Origin: Rhizobium anhuiense
GTDB taxonomy: Bacteria > Pseudomonadota > Alphaproteobacteria > Rhizobiales > Rhizobiaceae
Direction of reading: 5' to 3'
DNA length: 64,000 nt
NCBI RefSeq assembly: GCF_003985145.1
Contig: NZ_ML133522.1
Span: 124,001-188,000 of the forward strand
The notes under the pieces were generated by a model. The model had not been told where the DNA came from. It did no database searches and saw nothing but the letters and a program-made list of their open reading frames with translations. Made by a program: the position numbers and the translations under genes. Below are positions 1 through 8,371 of the stretch, in pieces. The stretch's first letter is position 1. Each line of letters begins with the position of its first letter.

Positions 1-428
1 ATATTTGGCTCTGGACCCGGGGAATGCCGGCGTCGGTGGCGATCGCCGACGGCGTCCATCTCGGTCGTTTTCCGCGTCGCTACGAGGCCGACCGTTTTGC
101 CACGGTGATCGACATTACCGGCGAACTTCAGCGCCCCGGCGCGACACGCGCGCGCTGGTGCAGCTTTCCCACCCTTGATCTTACCGCCCTCGACAAGATC
201 CAGACGCTCGCCGCGGCGAACCTCGTCGAGGCTGCGCGCGAGCAGGGACCGGTTCTCGTCTGCTGTGCGCTAGGTTTCCAGCGGAGCGCTTGCGTCATCG
301 TGCGTTGGCTGCTCATCAGCCGACGTTGCGAAGATCCGGCCGAAGCAGTGCGGCTGATCGAACGGGCGGGGCGGCGTGTTCATCTGCCCGCGGAAAGTAT
401 CCATGCCGTGACGGAGGGCGTGCAATGA
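1..428 (+). CDS. Dual-specificity/tyrosine phosphatase domain protein, 5' end outside the window
   Basis: The reading frame is open from the first bases, so the gene probably starts upstream; the first internal ATG is at 24. The visible part is a cysteine phosphatase domain. The signature near residues 82-88 after that ATG is C-A-L-G-F-Q-R followed by Ser, a C-x5-R P-loop with the nucleophilic Cys and the phosphate-binding Arg. The usual His before the Cys is replaced by Cys. In rhizobia this domain is often the C-terminal half of a membrane PAP2/dual-specificity phosphatase fusion, which would explain the missing N-terminus; that is an inference. The stop overlaps the next start (ATGA), so the two genes are translationally coupled. 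Confidence 0.7.
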   Translation, partial: IWLWTRGMPASVAIADGVHLGRFPRRYEADRFATVIDITGELQRPGATRARWCSFPTLDLTALDKIQTLAAANLVEAAREQGPVLVCCALGFQRSACVIVRWLLISRRCEDPAEAVRLIERAGRRVHLPAESIHAVTEGVQ

Positions 429-865
429 CGCAGTGGAATAGCACGGCCTCGGCGGCGGCGCGAAATCTCGGCCGTAATTCGATCTTCTGCGGGCTGACGG
501 CACTGTTGCCACTGATTGTCGGCCCGATCACTGCCGAATATCGAGGCTTCGTTCCACAGTTCGGCTGGCTCTTGATGCTGGTTTTCTGCGTGATTGTTCT
601 TGCGCTGGCGATCCATCTTCTCTTCGATGCGCTGTTGTTTCGCCTCGCGGCGAGCCACGAGACCGAGACGGCCGGTCTTGCTGCCGTCGACGACCTGTTG
701 TCCCGCATGCGGCTTCGCAAGCCTGACGGGACACCGTCTGGGCTCGAGAGGCGGATTGCCGGATCGCGTCGCATCGTCTGGCGGCAGCGTTTTGCGCTCG
801 CCATCTGTCTCGTGATTTTCGCGATCCTGGTGCTCGATGCGACCGATGGGCAGCCGCTCTGCTGA
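425..865 (+). CDS. Small integral membrane protein of unknown function
   Basis: The 146-residue product begins at the ATG that overlaps the phosphatase stop codon by four bases. Three hydrophobic segments are visible, at about residues 23-41, 47-75 and 120-137. The soluble stretch between the second and third is rich in Arg and Leu. No catalytic motif is recognisable. The coupling suggests it works with the phosphatase, for example as a membrane partner, but this is inferred from position only. Confidence 0.6.
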   Translation: MTQWNSTASAAARNLGRNSIFCGLTALLPLIVGPITAEYRGFVPQFGWLLMLVFCVIVLALAIHLLFDALLFRLAASHETETAGLAAVDDLLSRMRLRKPDGTPSGLERRIAGSRRIVWRQRFALAICLVIFAILVLDATDGQPLC

Positions 866-962
866 ATATGACGGCAGGCGATTGATGCAAGCGCTCCGGC
901 ACGTGTCCGGCAGGTCTTGCGCGCGCCAATCGCGACGGCGATTCCGGGATCCGTGACCCTTC

Positions 963-1065
963 TAGAGCAATTCCAGGAAAAGTGCGAAGCGGTATTCCGT
1001 CCGGAATTGCGTCAAAACAAGAGCTTAGAGCGGTTTTGCGTTTCCATGAAAAGTTGAACCGCTCT
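963..1065. repeat. Rhizobial intergenic palindromic repeat, copy 1
   Basis: This noncoding block begins with TAGAGCAATTCCAGG and ends with an inverted pair, AGAGCGGTT at 1027-1035 and AACCGCTCT at 1057-1065. A longer copy in the opposite orientation lies at 24979-25133. It fills most of the gap between two convergent genes. No gene is visible between 866 and 1086. Confidence 0.75.
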
Positions 1066-1086
1066 CAGCTGGCTTCTCCAGCAGCT

Positions 1087-2229
1087 TCACTGCCGTCCGT
1101 CGATGATCGACGAATTCACGTCGTTGATGTCGCGCTTGCCGCAGAGCGCCATGGTGATGTCCATCTCCTTGCGGATGATGCCGAGCGCCAGCGCCACGCC
1201 TTCCTTGCCCATGGCGCCGAGGCCGTAGAGGAAGGGGCGGCCGATATAGGTGCCTTTGGCGCCGAGCGCCACGGCCTTCAGCACGTCCTGGCCAGAGCGG
1301 ATGCCGCCGTCGAGATGGACCTCGATACGGTCGCCGACGGCGTCGACGATCTTCGGCAGCATGCTGATCGAGGAGGAGGCGCCGTCTAGCTGCCGACCGC
1401 CATGATTGGAGACGACGATCGCATCGGCACCGGTATCGGCGGCTGCCTTCGCATCCTCCGGATCGAGTATGCCCTTGATGATCAGCGGTCCGCCCCATTG
1501 TTCCTTGATCCAGGCGACATCCGCCCAAGACAGCCGCGGATCGAACTGTTCGGCCGTCCAGGAGGAGAGGGACGAGAGGTCGGAAACATTCTTCGCATGG
1601 CCGACGATATTGCCGAAGGTGCGGCGCTTGGTCTGCAGCATCTCAAGGCACCAGAAGGGCCGGGTCGCCATCTGCCAGATATGCTTCGGCGTGAATTTCG
1701 GCGGCGCCGACAGGCCGTTGCGCAGATCCTTGTGGCGCTGGCCAAGGATCTGCAGATCGGCCGTCAGCACCAGCGCCGAGCATTTGGCCGCCTTGGCGCG
1801 GTTGATGAGGTTGAGGACGAAATCCTTGTCCCTCATCACGTAGAGCTGGAACCAGAAGGGGCGGGTCGTCACCGAAGCGACATCCTCGATCGAGCAGATG
1901 CTCATCGTCGAGAGCGTGAAGGGAACACCGAATTCTTCGGCGGCGCGCGCCGCCAGCATCTCGCCGTCGGCATGCTGCATGCCGGTCAGGCCCGTCGGCG
2001 CCAGAGCCACCGGCATCGACACTTTCTGGCCAACCATCGTCGTTGCCAGCGTGCGGTCGGTCATGTCGACCATCACCCGCTGACGCAGCTTGATCTGACT
2101 GAAATCGCTCTCATTCGCCGCGTAGGTCGATTCCGTCCAGGCGCCCGAATCCGCATAGTCGAAGAACATCTTCGGCACGCGGCGCTGTGCGAGTTTTTTC
2201 AGGTCGGCGATGGTGAGCGGGGTGGCCAT
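1087..2229 (-). CDS. lldD: FMN-dependent alpha-hydroxy acid dehydrogenase (L-lactate dehydrogenase type)
   Basis: The protein (380 aa) is predicted to oxidise L-lactate or a related 2-hydroxy acid to the 2-keto acid with FMN, feeding electrons to the respiratory chain. It shows the family hallmarks: the N-terminal FDYADSGAW segment, the SNHGGRQLDG active-site motif with catalytic His and substrate-binding Arg, and the phosphate-binding run DGGIRSGQDVLKA with GRPFLYGL. The length is typical for LldD. The start at 2229 is preferred over 2244 because GAAGG lies at a good distance upstream. Substrate could also be glycolate or mandelate, so the lactate assignment is not certain. Confidence 0.85.
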   Translation of the reverse strand: MATPLTIADLKKLAQRRVPKMFFDYADSGAWTESTYAANESDFSQIKLRQRVMVDMTDRTLATTMVGQKVSMPVALAPTGLTGMQHADGEMLAARAAEEFGVPFTLSTMSICSIEDVASVTTRPFWFQLYVMRDKDFVLNLINRAKAAKCSALVLTADLQILGQRHKDLRNGLSAPPKFTPKHIWQMATRPFWCLEMLQTKRRTFGNIVGHAKNVSDLSSLSSWTAEQFDPRLSWADVAWIKEQWGGPLIIKGILDPEDAKAAADTGADAIVVSNHGGRQLDGASSSISMLPKIVDAVGDRIEVHLDGGIRSGQDVLKAVALGAKGTYIGRPFLYGLGAMGKEGVALALGIIRKEMDITMALCGKRDINDVNSSIIDGRQ

Positions 2230-2351
2230 GAATTGAACCTTCACATCTGAATGCGGCCATCGGCCATAACATGAATTTGGCGGCAGTGTTATGGGAAATT
2301 GGCCGTGTGAGGCAGCTTTTCACGGACCGATTTCGAGAGCAACGGCGCGCG

Positions 2352-3662
2352 TTATCGAAGTCCCGCCTTCAGCGCCACACCTGCAACATAGGTCTCGGCA
2401 ATCGCCCGGTCGTCGCCCATCGTCTGCAGCAGGAATAGCTCCTCGGGCAGCGTCTTCACCACCTCCATCTTCAGCGCCATGGCCGGTGTCGCCGTCGCAT
2501 CGAGCACGACGAGATCGGCTTCGGTGCCAGGTTCCATGGTGCCGATTCGGTCTGTCAGCGACAGCGCTTCGGCATTGCCGCGCGTCATCAGGTAATAGCT
2601 TTCCAGCGGGTTCAGCCGTTCGCCAAGCAACTGCTGGATCTTATAGGCCTCGTCCATCGTCCTGAGCATCGAATAGCTGGAGCCGCCGCCGATATCGGTG
2701 GCGACGCCGATACGGACCGGCTTTTGGCGCCGCGCCAGCGCCTTCAGCGGAAACAGGCCCGAGCCGAGGAAGAGGTTCGAGGTCGGGCAGTGGACGGCGA
2801 CGGCGCCCGCCTCGCTCATGGCATCGGCCTCGCGCTCGGACAGGTGGATGGCATGGCCAAAGAGGCTTTTCGCCCCGAGCAGGCCGTAGCGGGCGTAGAT
2901 GTCGGTATAATCGAGCGCCTCGGGATAAAGCTCGCAGGTGAATTTGATCTCGTCGTGGTTTTCCGAAAGATGCGTCTGGATGTGCAGGTCGGGAAATTCA
3001 CGGGCCAGGGCCGATGTCGCTTCCATCTGCGCCGGTGTCGAGGTGATGGCGAAGCGCGGGGTAATGGCGACGTGATTGCGGCCCTTGCCGTGCCAGTCCG
3101 ATATCACCTGGCGGGTTTCGTCATAGCCCATTTCGGGGGTGTCGAGCAGGCCCTGCGGGGCATTGCGGTCCATCATCACCTTGCCGCCGACCATGCGCAT
3201 GTTGCGCTTCATCGCCTCGGCGAAGAAGGCGTCGGCCGAGGTCTTGTGCACGGAGCAATAGGCAACCGCCGTCGTCGTGCCGTGGCGGATCAGCTCGTCG
3301 TAGAAATGCGTGGCGATCCTTTCAGCATGCCTGCTTTCGACGAAGCGGCATTCCTCGGGAAAAGTATAGGTGTTCAGCCATTCGAGCAGGTTGGCGGCAT
3401 AGGAGGCGATCACCTGCATCTGCGGAAAATGCAGGTGCATGTCGATGAAGCCGGGCATGATCAGATGCGGGCGGTGGTCGATCTCGGCCACATCAGCGGC
3501 TGCCTTTGCCTTGACATCGGCATAGGGGCCGATTGCCGAGATCAGCCCGTCCGTAATCAGCAGGCCGCCATCTTCCTCATAGAGATAGCTTTGGCTGTCG
3601 GTCAGGCTCAGCGGCGCGCGATGGAAGGACAGCAGGCGGCCGCGCAGGAGTGTCGTCGTCAT
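2352..3662 (-). CDS. guaD: Guanine deaminase
   Basis: This 436-residue amidohydrolase should deaminate guanine to xanthine. The metal site is visible: PGFIDMHLHFPQ gives the first two His ligands, TQTHLSE-like residues (QTHLSEN) and GHAIHL supply further His, and ATDIGGGSS gives the Asp. The N-terminal segment with LLEWLNTYTFPEE is characteristic of guanine deaminases. Its start codon overlaps the stop of the urate-hydroxylase-like gene (ATGA), so they form one transcription unit. Xanthine dehydrogenase genes 5 kb away would use its product. Confidence 0.92.
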   Translation of the reverse strand: MTTTLLRGRLLSFHRAPLSLTDSQSYLYEEDGGLLITDGLISAIGPYADVKAKAAADVAEIDHRPHLIMPGFIDMHLHFPQMQVIASYAANLLEWLNTYTFPEECRFVESRHAERIATHFYDELIRHGTTTAVAYCSVHKTSADAFFAEAMKRNMRMVGGKVMMDRNAPQGLLDTPEMGYDETRQVISDWHGKGRNHVAITPRFAITSTPAQMEATSALAREFPDLHIQTHLSENHDEIKFTCELYPEALDYTDIYARYGLLGAKSLFGHAIHLSEREADAMSEAGAVAVHCPTSNLFLGSGLFPLKALARRQKPVRIGVATDIGGGSSYSMLRTMDEAYKIQQLLGERLNPLESYYLMTRGNAEALSLTDRIGTMEPGTEADLVVLDATATPAMALKMEVVKTLPEELFLLQTMGDDRAIAETYVAGVALKAGLR

Positions 3663-4897
3663 TGTTTCTTGCCTTCGACTGCGTTTTCGAACCAGGCGAC
3701 GAGCAGCTTGCGCTCGTCCGGCGTGATGTCGGTGATGTTGCCGGGCGGCATGGCATGGCTGCGGCCGGCCTGTATATAGATTTCACGGGCATGGGCGGCG
3801 ATTTCGGCGTCGTTTTCAAGGATTACGCCCTTTGGCGGTCGCACGATGCCCTCATAAACCGGCTCGGCGGCATGGCACATGGAACAGCGCGTCGACACCA
3901 GTTGCTTGACGGCGGGAAAATGCGGGTCGCCGGCGAATTGCTGGAAGGCGGGCGCGACTGCTGCCGCATCCGTTTCGCCGGTCAGCAGCTTCGGCGCGGT
4001 CGAAAGCCACATGATCAGGATGAAGAGGATGACGGTGACGATCCAGGTCCAGGTCGGCCGGCCTTTCCTGGCATGCGTGGTATTGAACCAGTGGCGGATG
4101 GTGACGCCCATCAGGAAGACCAGGGCGGCGATCACCCAGTTGAACTGCGTGCCGAAGGCCAGCGGATAGTGGTTCGACAGCATGAAGAAGATGACGGGCA
4201 GCGTCAGGTAGTTGTTGTGCAGCGAGCGCTGCTTGGCGACCTGCCCGTATTTGGGGTCGGGCGTGCGCCCGGCGATGAGATCGGCGACGACGATCTTCTG
4301 GTTCGGGATGATGATCATGAAGACGTTGGCCGACATGATCGTCGCGGTGAAGGCGCCGAGATGCAGGAAGGCGGCGCGGCCGGTGAAAAGCTGTGTATAG
4401 CCCCAGGCCATGAAGACGAGCACGATATAGAGCACCGCCATCAAACCCCAGGTGTGCCGCCCAAGCGGGGATTTGCAAAGCACATCGTAGACGACCCAGC
4501 CGAGCGCCAGCGACGCCAGCGAGATCAGGATCGCGACGGGCGCACTGATATCGAGCACATGCCGGTCGATCAGGAAGAGATCGGCGCCGCCGTAATAGAC
4601 GATGCACAGCATCAGGAAGCCGGAAAGCCAGGTGAAATAGCTCTCATATTTGAACCAGGTCAGATGCTCGGGCATCTGAGCGGGCGCCACCAGATATTTC
4701 TGGATATGGTAGAAGCCGCCGCCATGGACCTGCCACTCCTCGCCATAAGCGCCGGGCGGCAGATGCGGGCGTTTCACCAGTCCGAGATCGAGCGCGATGA
4801 AATAAAAGGACGATCCGATCCAGGCGATCGCGGTGATGACATGAAACCAGCGCGCCGCGAAGGCGAACCATTCCCATGCTATGGCATATTCATACAT
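3659..4897 (-). CDS. puuD: Membrane urate hydroxylase-like protein with C-terminal cytochrome c domain
   Basis: The 412-residue product has about eight or nine hydrophobic segments, starting with the WFHVITAIAWIGSSFYF helix, then a C-terminal periplasmic domain with the heme-binding motif CSMCH near residue 330 and a distal Met (HAMPPGN) as likely sixth ligand. This arrangement matches the PuuD/COG3748 family, described as the urate oxidase of many proteobacteria lacking soluble uricase. It would convert urate to 5-hydroxyisourate with electrons passing to cytochrome c. Coupling to guaD by a 4-bp overlap supports a purine role. No HIU hydrolase or OHCU decarboxylase gene is seen here. Confidence 0.85.
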   Translation of the reverse strand: MYEYAIAWEWFAFAARWFHVITAIAWIGSSFYFIALDLGLVKRPHLPPGAYGEEWQVHGGGFYHIQKYLVAPAQMPEHLTWFKYESYFTWLSGFLMLCIVYYGGADLFLIDRHVLDISAPVAILISLASLALGWVVYDVLCKSPLGRHTWGLMAVLYIVLVFMAWGYTQLFTGRAAFLHLGAFTATIMSANVFMIIIPNQKIVVADLIAGRTPDPKYGQVAKQRSLHNNYLTLPVIFFMLSNHYPLAFGTQFNWVIAALVFLMGVTIRHWFNTTHARKGRPTWTWIVTVILFILIMWLSTAPKLLTGETDAAAVAPAFQQFAGDPHFPAVKQLVSTRCSMCHAAEPVYEGIVRPPKGVILENDAEIAAHAREIYIQAGRSHAMPPGNITDITPDERKLLVAWFENAVEGKKQ

Positions 4898-5012
4898 CGA
4901 GTTCCCCTATCTTCCTCCGACTCGTGACATTGCGGAAATTTTGGCGGGGAGGGAAGAGGAGATTGAAGGACTGCACACGCGCGACGACCCGGCGCGCCAA
5001 AGGAGCAAGGGA

Positions 5013-5699
5013 ATGATCACCGCCCTCTACAGCGATCAGCTCATCGCCGAAAACGCGCCGATGGACCGCAGGATTGCAGCACTCGTCCGCGCTCGCGGAA
5101 ACCGCATCGGCTATATCGCGTCGGGTCCAGACCCGGAGCGCGCGTTTTTTGATGAGAAACGGCAATATTACGCCAAGTATGGGCTTTCGCTTGATCTCTT
5201 TGTCGATCTCGATGCGCTCTCCGGCGATGAGGAGATCAGCCGGCTGTTCTCCTGTGACGCCATTCATCTTTCCGGCGGCCACACCGGCGATTTTCTGAGA
5301 AGGCTGCGCCAAAGCGGCATGCTGGACAAGTTGCGCGCATGGGCACTGAATGACGGAATTCTTATCGGAACTAGCGCCGGGGCGATTTTGATGACGCCGA
5401 CAATCGCTGTCGACGCCCTCTTTTCTGGCGGTTCGCCCAATACGGTGCGGGATGGCGCGGCTCTCAATATGCTGCCCTTCGAATTCTTCCCGCATCTCGA
5501 TGATGATCCCGGCTATTTCTCCGCGCTGCTGCGCTATAGTGAGACGACGGCGACCCCCATTCTTGCGTGCCGGGATGGTGAAGGAGTCATCATCAGCAAT
5601 GGGCTCGTCGAGATCTTCGGCGCTCCGCTGATGATTTTCGACGGTTATGCCGAAGCCGCCGATCACGGTCGTATCGCCGATCTGCTGTCGCGTGCCTAA
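5013..5699 (+). CDS. Peptidase E / family S51 peptidase-like protein
   Basis: The 228-residue protein has the class I glutamine amidotransferase-like fold of the S51 family. The nucleophile elbow GTSAGAILM contains the catalytic Ser, and HLSGGHTGDFLRRL lies before it as in dipeptidase E and cyanophycinase relatives. I chose 5013 because AAGGAG sits seven bases upstream and residues align from there; the open frame extends to 4881 but overlaps the divergent puuD start. The substrate may be an Asp-X dipeptide, but this is not shown by the sequence. Confidence 0.75.
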   Translation: MITALYSDQLIAENAPMDRRIAALVRARGNRIGYIASGPDPERAFFDEKRQYYAKYGLSLDLFVDLDALSGDEEISRLFSCDAIHLSGGHTGDFLRRLRQSGMLDKLRAWALNDGILIGTSAGAILMTPTIAVDALFSGGSPNTVRDGAALNMLPFEFFPHLDDDPGYFSALLRYSETTATPILACRDGEGVIISNGLVEIFGAPLMIFDGYAEAADHGRIADLLSRA

Positions 5700-5863
5700 A
5701 AGCTGCCGAGAAGACTGTGCATTATCCCTGACTTATACTGCGCCTGCTAAAATAGCAGACCTTGAACTACGACGACTCGATTACAATTATTTTTGCAGGC
5801 CGCCGGAATAAAATAAGAACCGTTGGATCATCGGCGGCGCATTCATCGACGGAGAAGATGCCC

Positions 5864-6196
5864 ATGCGCAGCATTCTGACGTGTGTGATGATTGCGTATG
5901 CGTCGTTGGCGACGGCCCACGACGCACCTTCGGGGTGGAGTTATGACCCCTATTGTTGCAACGGCGACAGTCATAATGGCGATTGCCAGATGATCCCTTC
6001 GAAAAGCGTGGCGGTGACGCCGGGCGGATATCGTGTGACGTTGATGCCTGGCGACCACCGGTTGGTCACGCATGCTCATGTCTTCCTGCTGCCGATGACG
6101 AAGGCGATGCAATCCGGCGATAACGACTATCATCTCTGTCTGTTCCCGAACGAGGATACGCCGCGCTGTTTTTATGCGCCGGAAATGGGATATTGA
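5864..6196 (+). CDS. Small secreted protein of unknown function
   Basis: The product (110 aa) starts with a clear signal peptide: MRS, a hydrophobic run, then cleavage after SLATA. GGAG at 5851-5854 favours 5864 over the ATG at 5858. The mature part has several Cys in pairs (YCCNGDSHNGDC and LCLF...RCFY), suggesting disulfides in the periplasm. It ends shortly after the last Cys. Similar short Cys-containing exported proteins are common hypothetical genes in rhizobia. A strong GC hairpin follows the stop. Confidence 0.65.
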   Translation: MRSILTCVMIAYASLATAHDAPSGWSYDPYCCNGDSHNGDCQMIPSKSVAVTPGGYRVTLMPGDHRLVTHAHVFLLPMTKAMQSGDNDYHLCLFPNEDTPRCFYAPEMGY

Positions 6197-6211
6197 AGGC
6201 GGACCACAGCA

Positions 6212-6239
6212 CCGGACCCGGCTCGCGAACCGGGTCCGG
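6212..6239 (+). terminator. GC-rich hairpin after the small secreted protein gene
   Basis: A perfect 10-bp stem, CCGGACCCGG at 6212-6221 and CCGGGTCCGG at 6230-6239, encloses an 8-base loop. It lies 16 bases after the stop at 6196 and 45 bases from the convergent LysR gene. There is no clear T-run, so it may act as a bidirectional weak terminator or mRNA end stabiliser. Confidence 0.55.
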
Positions 6240-6283
6240 CATGGCGTCGTCAGAAAATCACCGCACAATTCAGGCGGCGTGCA

Positions 6284-7180
6284 TCAATTTCCGGCTGCCT
6301 TCATCTCCTCGAGGATCCAGTTGCGGAAGGCCTTGATCTTCGGCACGTTGCGACGGTTTTCGGGGTAGGCGAGCCAGTAGGCCTTGCCGTCGCTGCGGGT
6401 CAGTTCGAAGGGCTGGTAGAGCCGGCCGAGCGTGATCTCGGCCTCATAGAAGGCCGGATGGAGGATGGCGACGCCATGGCCGGCGATGGCCGCATCGGCT
6501 TCCACGGCCTGGGAGCCAAGCTGGTTGCGCGGGCGCCGATCGAGATCCGTCTCCGTGACGCCGGCTGCCTCGAACCATTGTTTCCACCAGATATCGCCGG
6601 CGTCGAAGAGATCGAGCTTCAGGAGATCGCGCGGCTCCTTGATGCCGCCGGCCGCTTCCGCCAGCTTCGGGCTCAGCATCGGCGTGAACTCCAGCCCCAT
6701 CAGCCGGTGCAGTGTCAGCCCCGGCCAGTTGCCGTCGCCCCAGCGGATGCCGACATCGATCTGCTCGCGGGTGAAATCGATGATGTCAGAGCTTGCCTGA
6801 AAGCGCACCGCGATCGCCGGATGCTTCAAGTGGAAAGAGCCGAGGCGCGGCGCCAGCCATTTCGAGGCGAAGGTATGGGTCGAGCTGATGGCGAGCGTGC
6901 CTTCGACGCTGTCGCGGGCCGTCGCCATCGCGTCGTGCAGCATGGCAAAGGCTTCGGTTACCTTCGGCGCCAGTCGCTCGCCGGTCTCCGTCAGCGCGAT
7001 CTGGCGGGGACGGCGCAGGAAGAGCGGCTCGCCGACATTCTCCTCCAACAGCTTGATCTGGTAGCTAACGGCCGTCTGCGTCATACCGAGTTCGTCGCCT
7101 GCCTTGGTGAAACTTCCGAGCCGGGCAGCGGTCTCGAAGACGCGCAGCGCATTCAGTGGAAATTGCTTGGAAAGTTTCAT
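6284..7180 (-). CDS. LysR-family transcriptional regulator (GcvA-like)
   Basis: The 298-residue protein has an N-terminal winged helix-turn-helix (residues about 5-65, with FTKAGDELGMTQTAVSYQIKLLEE) and a periplasmic-binding-fold effector domain from about 90. The opening PLNALRVFETAARLGSFTKAG is typical of the GcvA/AmpR subgroup. I chose the ATG at 7180, whose product begins MKLSKQFPLNAL; an in-frame start at 7201 adds seven residues. A dyad lies between it and the divergent small gene. The target is unknown; the xanthine dehydrogenase genes are close but on the far side of the small gene. Confidence 0.85.
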   Translation of the reverse strand: MKLSKQFPLNALRVFETAARLGSFTKAGDELGMTQTAVSYQIKLLEENVGEPLFLRRPRQIALTETGERLAPKVTEAFAMLHDAMATARDSVEGTLAISSTHTFASKWLAPRLGSFHLKHPAIAVRFQASSDIIDFTREQIDVGIRWGDGNWPGLTLHRLMGLEFTPMLSPKLAEAAGGIKEPRDLLKLDLFDAGDIWWKQWFEAAGVTETDLDRRPRNQLGSQAVEADAAIAGHGVAILHPAFYEAEITLGRLYQPFELTRSDGKAYWLAYPENRRNVPKIKAFRNWILEEMKAAGN

Positions 7181-7223
7181 GGATAAGTTCTCTTGATGCA
7201 TGCAGACGGTCGTTCGATTGGAA

Positions 7224-7244
7224 TTGCAGCATTTTTAGCTGCAA
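7224..7244. promoter_or_regulatory. Candidate LysR operator
   Basis: A perfect dyad TTGCAGC-N7-GCTGCAA lies in the 101-bp divergent region between the LysR gene and the 63-residue protein. The half-site core CTGCAA recurs directly after it (about 7246-7251). Position and symmetry fit LysR autoregulation and control of the divergent gene; binding is inferred. Confidence 0.5.
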
Positions 7245-7281
7245 ACTGCAACTCATACCATCAAACTATTGAGGTGATGTC

Positions 7282-7473
7282 ATGGATTGCTATGCTATCG
7301 AACAAAGCCCGCCGCAGCCGACCATCGGAATTTTCCGGCGCATCGGCGGCCAGCTGGCGCGGATCTGGCGCATGCCCAGCCTCGATCTCGACACGGCGCC
7401 GGATCGCGTCAAGCGTGATCTCGGTTTCCTCGACGGGCGCGATCCCTACTGCGAGGACGAACGCATGCGGTAG
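7282..7473 (+). CDS. Small DUF1127-like protein
   Basis: This 63-residue protein starts after a good ribosome site, GAGGTG at 7271-7276. Its C-terminal half (IWRMPSLDLDTAPDRVKRDLGFLDGRDP) resembles the DUF1127 pattern, in which a short helix is followed by R-D-L/I-G. DUF1127 proteins in alphaproteobacteria have been linked to RNA binding and to phosphate and central metabolism; that role is not visible here. It is divergent from the LysR gene and its 3' end overlaps the end of xdhC by 28 bases. Confidence 0.6.
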   Translation: MDCYAIEQSPPQPTIGIFRRIGGQLARIWRMPSLDLDTAPDRVKRDLGFLDGRDPYCEDERMR

Positions 7474-8264
7474 ACCGCAAGCGCCGTCAGGATTTCGGCG
7501 GCGGTCATGGCGGCGATCACCTCAGGGCGCTTGTCCCTGACCGCCGAGCCGCCGATCGGCAGCGTCAGGCGTTCTGTCCAGCCACGTTCTCCGCCGCCCT
7601 CGCGGGAAAGCCAGCTTACGAACGTGGCGCGCTTCGTCGCCGAGCCGATCATGCCGATATAGGCGAGGTCGGTCCGTTCCAGCGCCTCGCGGGCGATGAG
7701 GAAATCCAGCGCATGGTCGTGCGTCAGGATGACCAGCGCGCCGCCGGCCGCAACATCCTTCACCAGCGCTTCCGGCATCGGCACGAGCCGCGTCTTCGTT
7801 TCGGGAGGCAGGCTGGTGATTTCTTCCTGCCGCGTCTCGACGACCGTGATTGACAGCGGCAACGGCGCCAAGGCCGCGGCCAGCGCCCGACCGACATGAC
7901 CGGCGCCGAAGAGATAGACCTCCGGCAGACGCTCGGTCTCGCCGGCAAGCCTGACTTCGATTTCTTCGGCAACCGCCTGTGTCACCCGGCGAAACCGCAA
8001 TTGCGTGCGCCCGCCGCAGCATTGGCCGATGTCGGGCCCGAGCGGGATATCCATCTCCGCCATCCCGCCGGTTCCCGCCAGCATGTCTCGCGCATTGCCG
8101 ATCGCCATGAACTCGAACCGGCCGCCGCCGATCGTGCCCCATAAGGCGGTTTGCGAGACCAGCATGAAAGCGCCCACCTCACGCGGGGTCGAACCTTGTG
8201 TGCCGGTGATGTCGATGAGGATGCTGTCCGGGTGGGCGGCGAGGAAGCGGCGGATGGCGGTCAT
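7446..8264 (-). CDS. xdhC: Xanthine dehydrogenase accessory protein XdhC
   Basis: XdhC binds molybdenum cofactor and delivers its sulfurated form to xanthine dehydrogenase. The 272-residue product has the N-terminal XdhC/CoxI domain (DITGTQGSTPREVGAFMLV, then GTIGGGRFEF) with a conserved Cys pair in QCCGGRTQLRF, and a C-terminal Rossmann-like domain (LFGAGHVGRAL). It lies 107 bp downstream of xdhB on the same strand, the expected order. Confidence 0.92.
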   Translation of the reverse strand: MTAIRRFLAAHPDSILIDITGTQGSTPREVGAFMLVSQTALWGTIGGGRFEFMAIGNARDMLAGTGGMAEMDIPLGPDIGQCCGGRTQLRFRRVTQAVAEEIEVRLAGETERLPEVYLFGAGHVGRALAAALAPLPLSITVVETRQEEITSLPPETKTRLVPMPEALVKDVAAGGALVILTHDHALDFLIAREALERTDLAYIGMIGSATKRATFVSWLSREGGGERGWTERLTLPIGGSAVRDKRPEVIAAMTAAEILTALAVYRMRSSSQ

Positions 8265-8371
8265 GGGTGAATGACCGGTAGGTTCGTGGGTGTCTCACGG
8301 CGGTTCCAGTCTCTCTGCCCGCCCCGATCAGCCGCCGAGGCCAATAAACAAGCGGGACGCATTCGCATCTC

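Noticed and set aside
3650..4927. A 425-residue plus-strand frame opposite puuD
   Set aside because: The puuD-like frame has membrane helices and a heme motif and couples to guaD. The antisense product is highly charged and lacks any motif.
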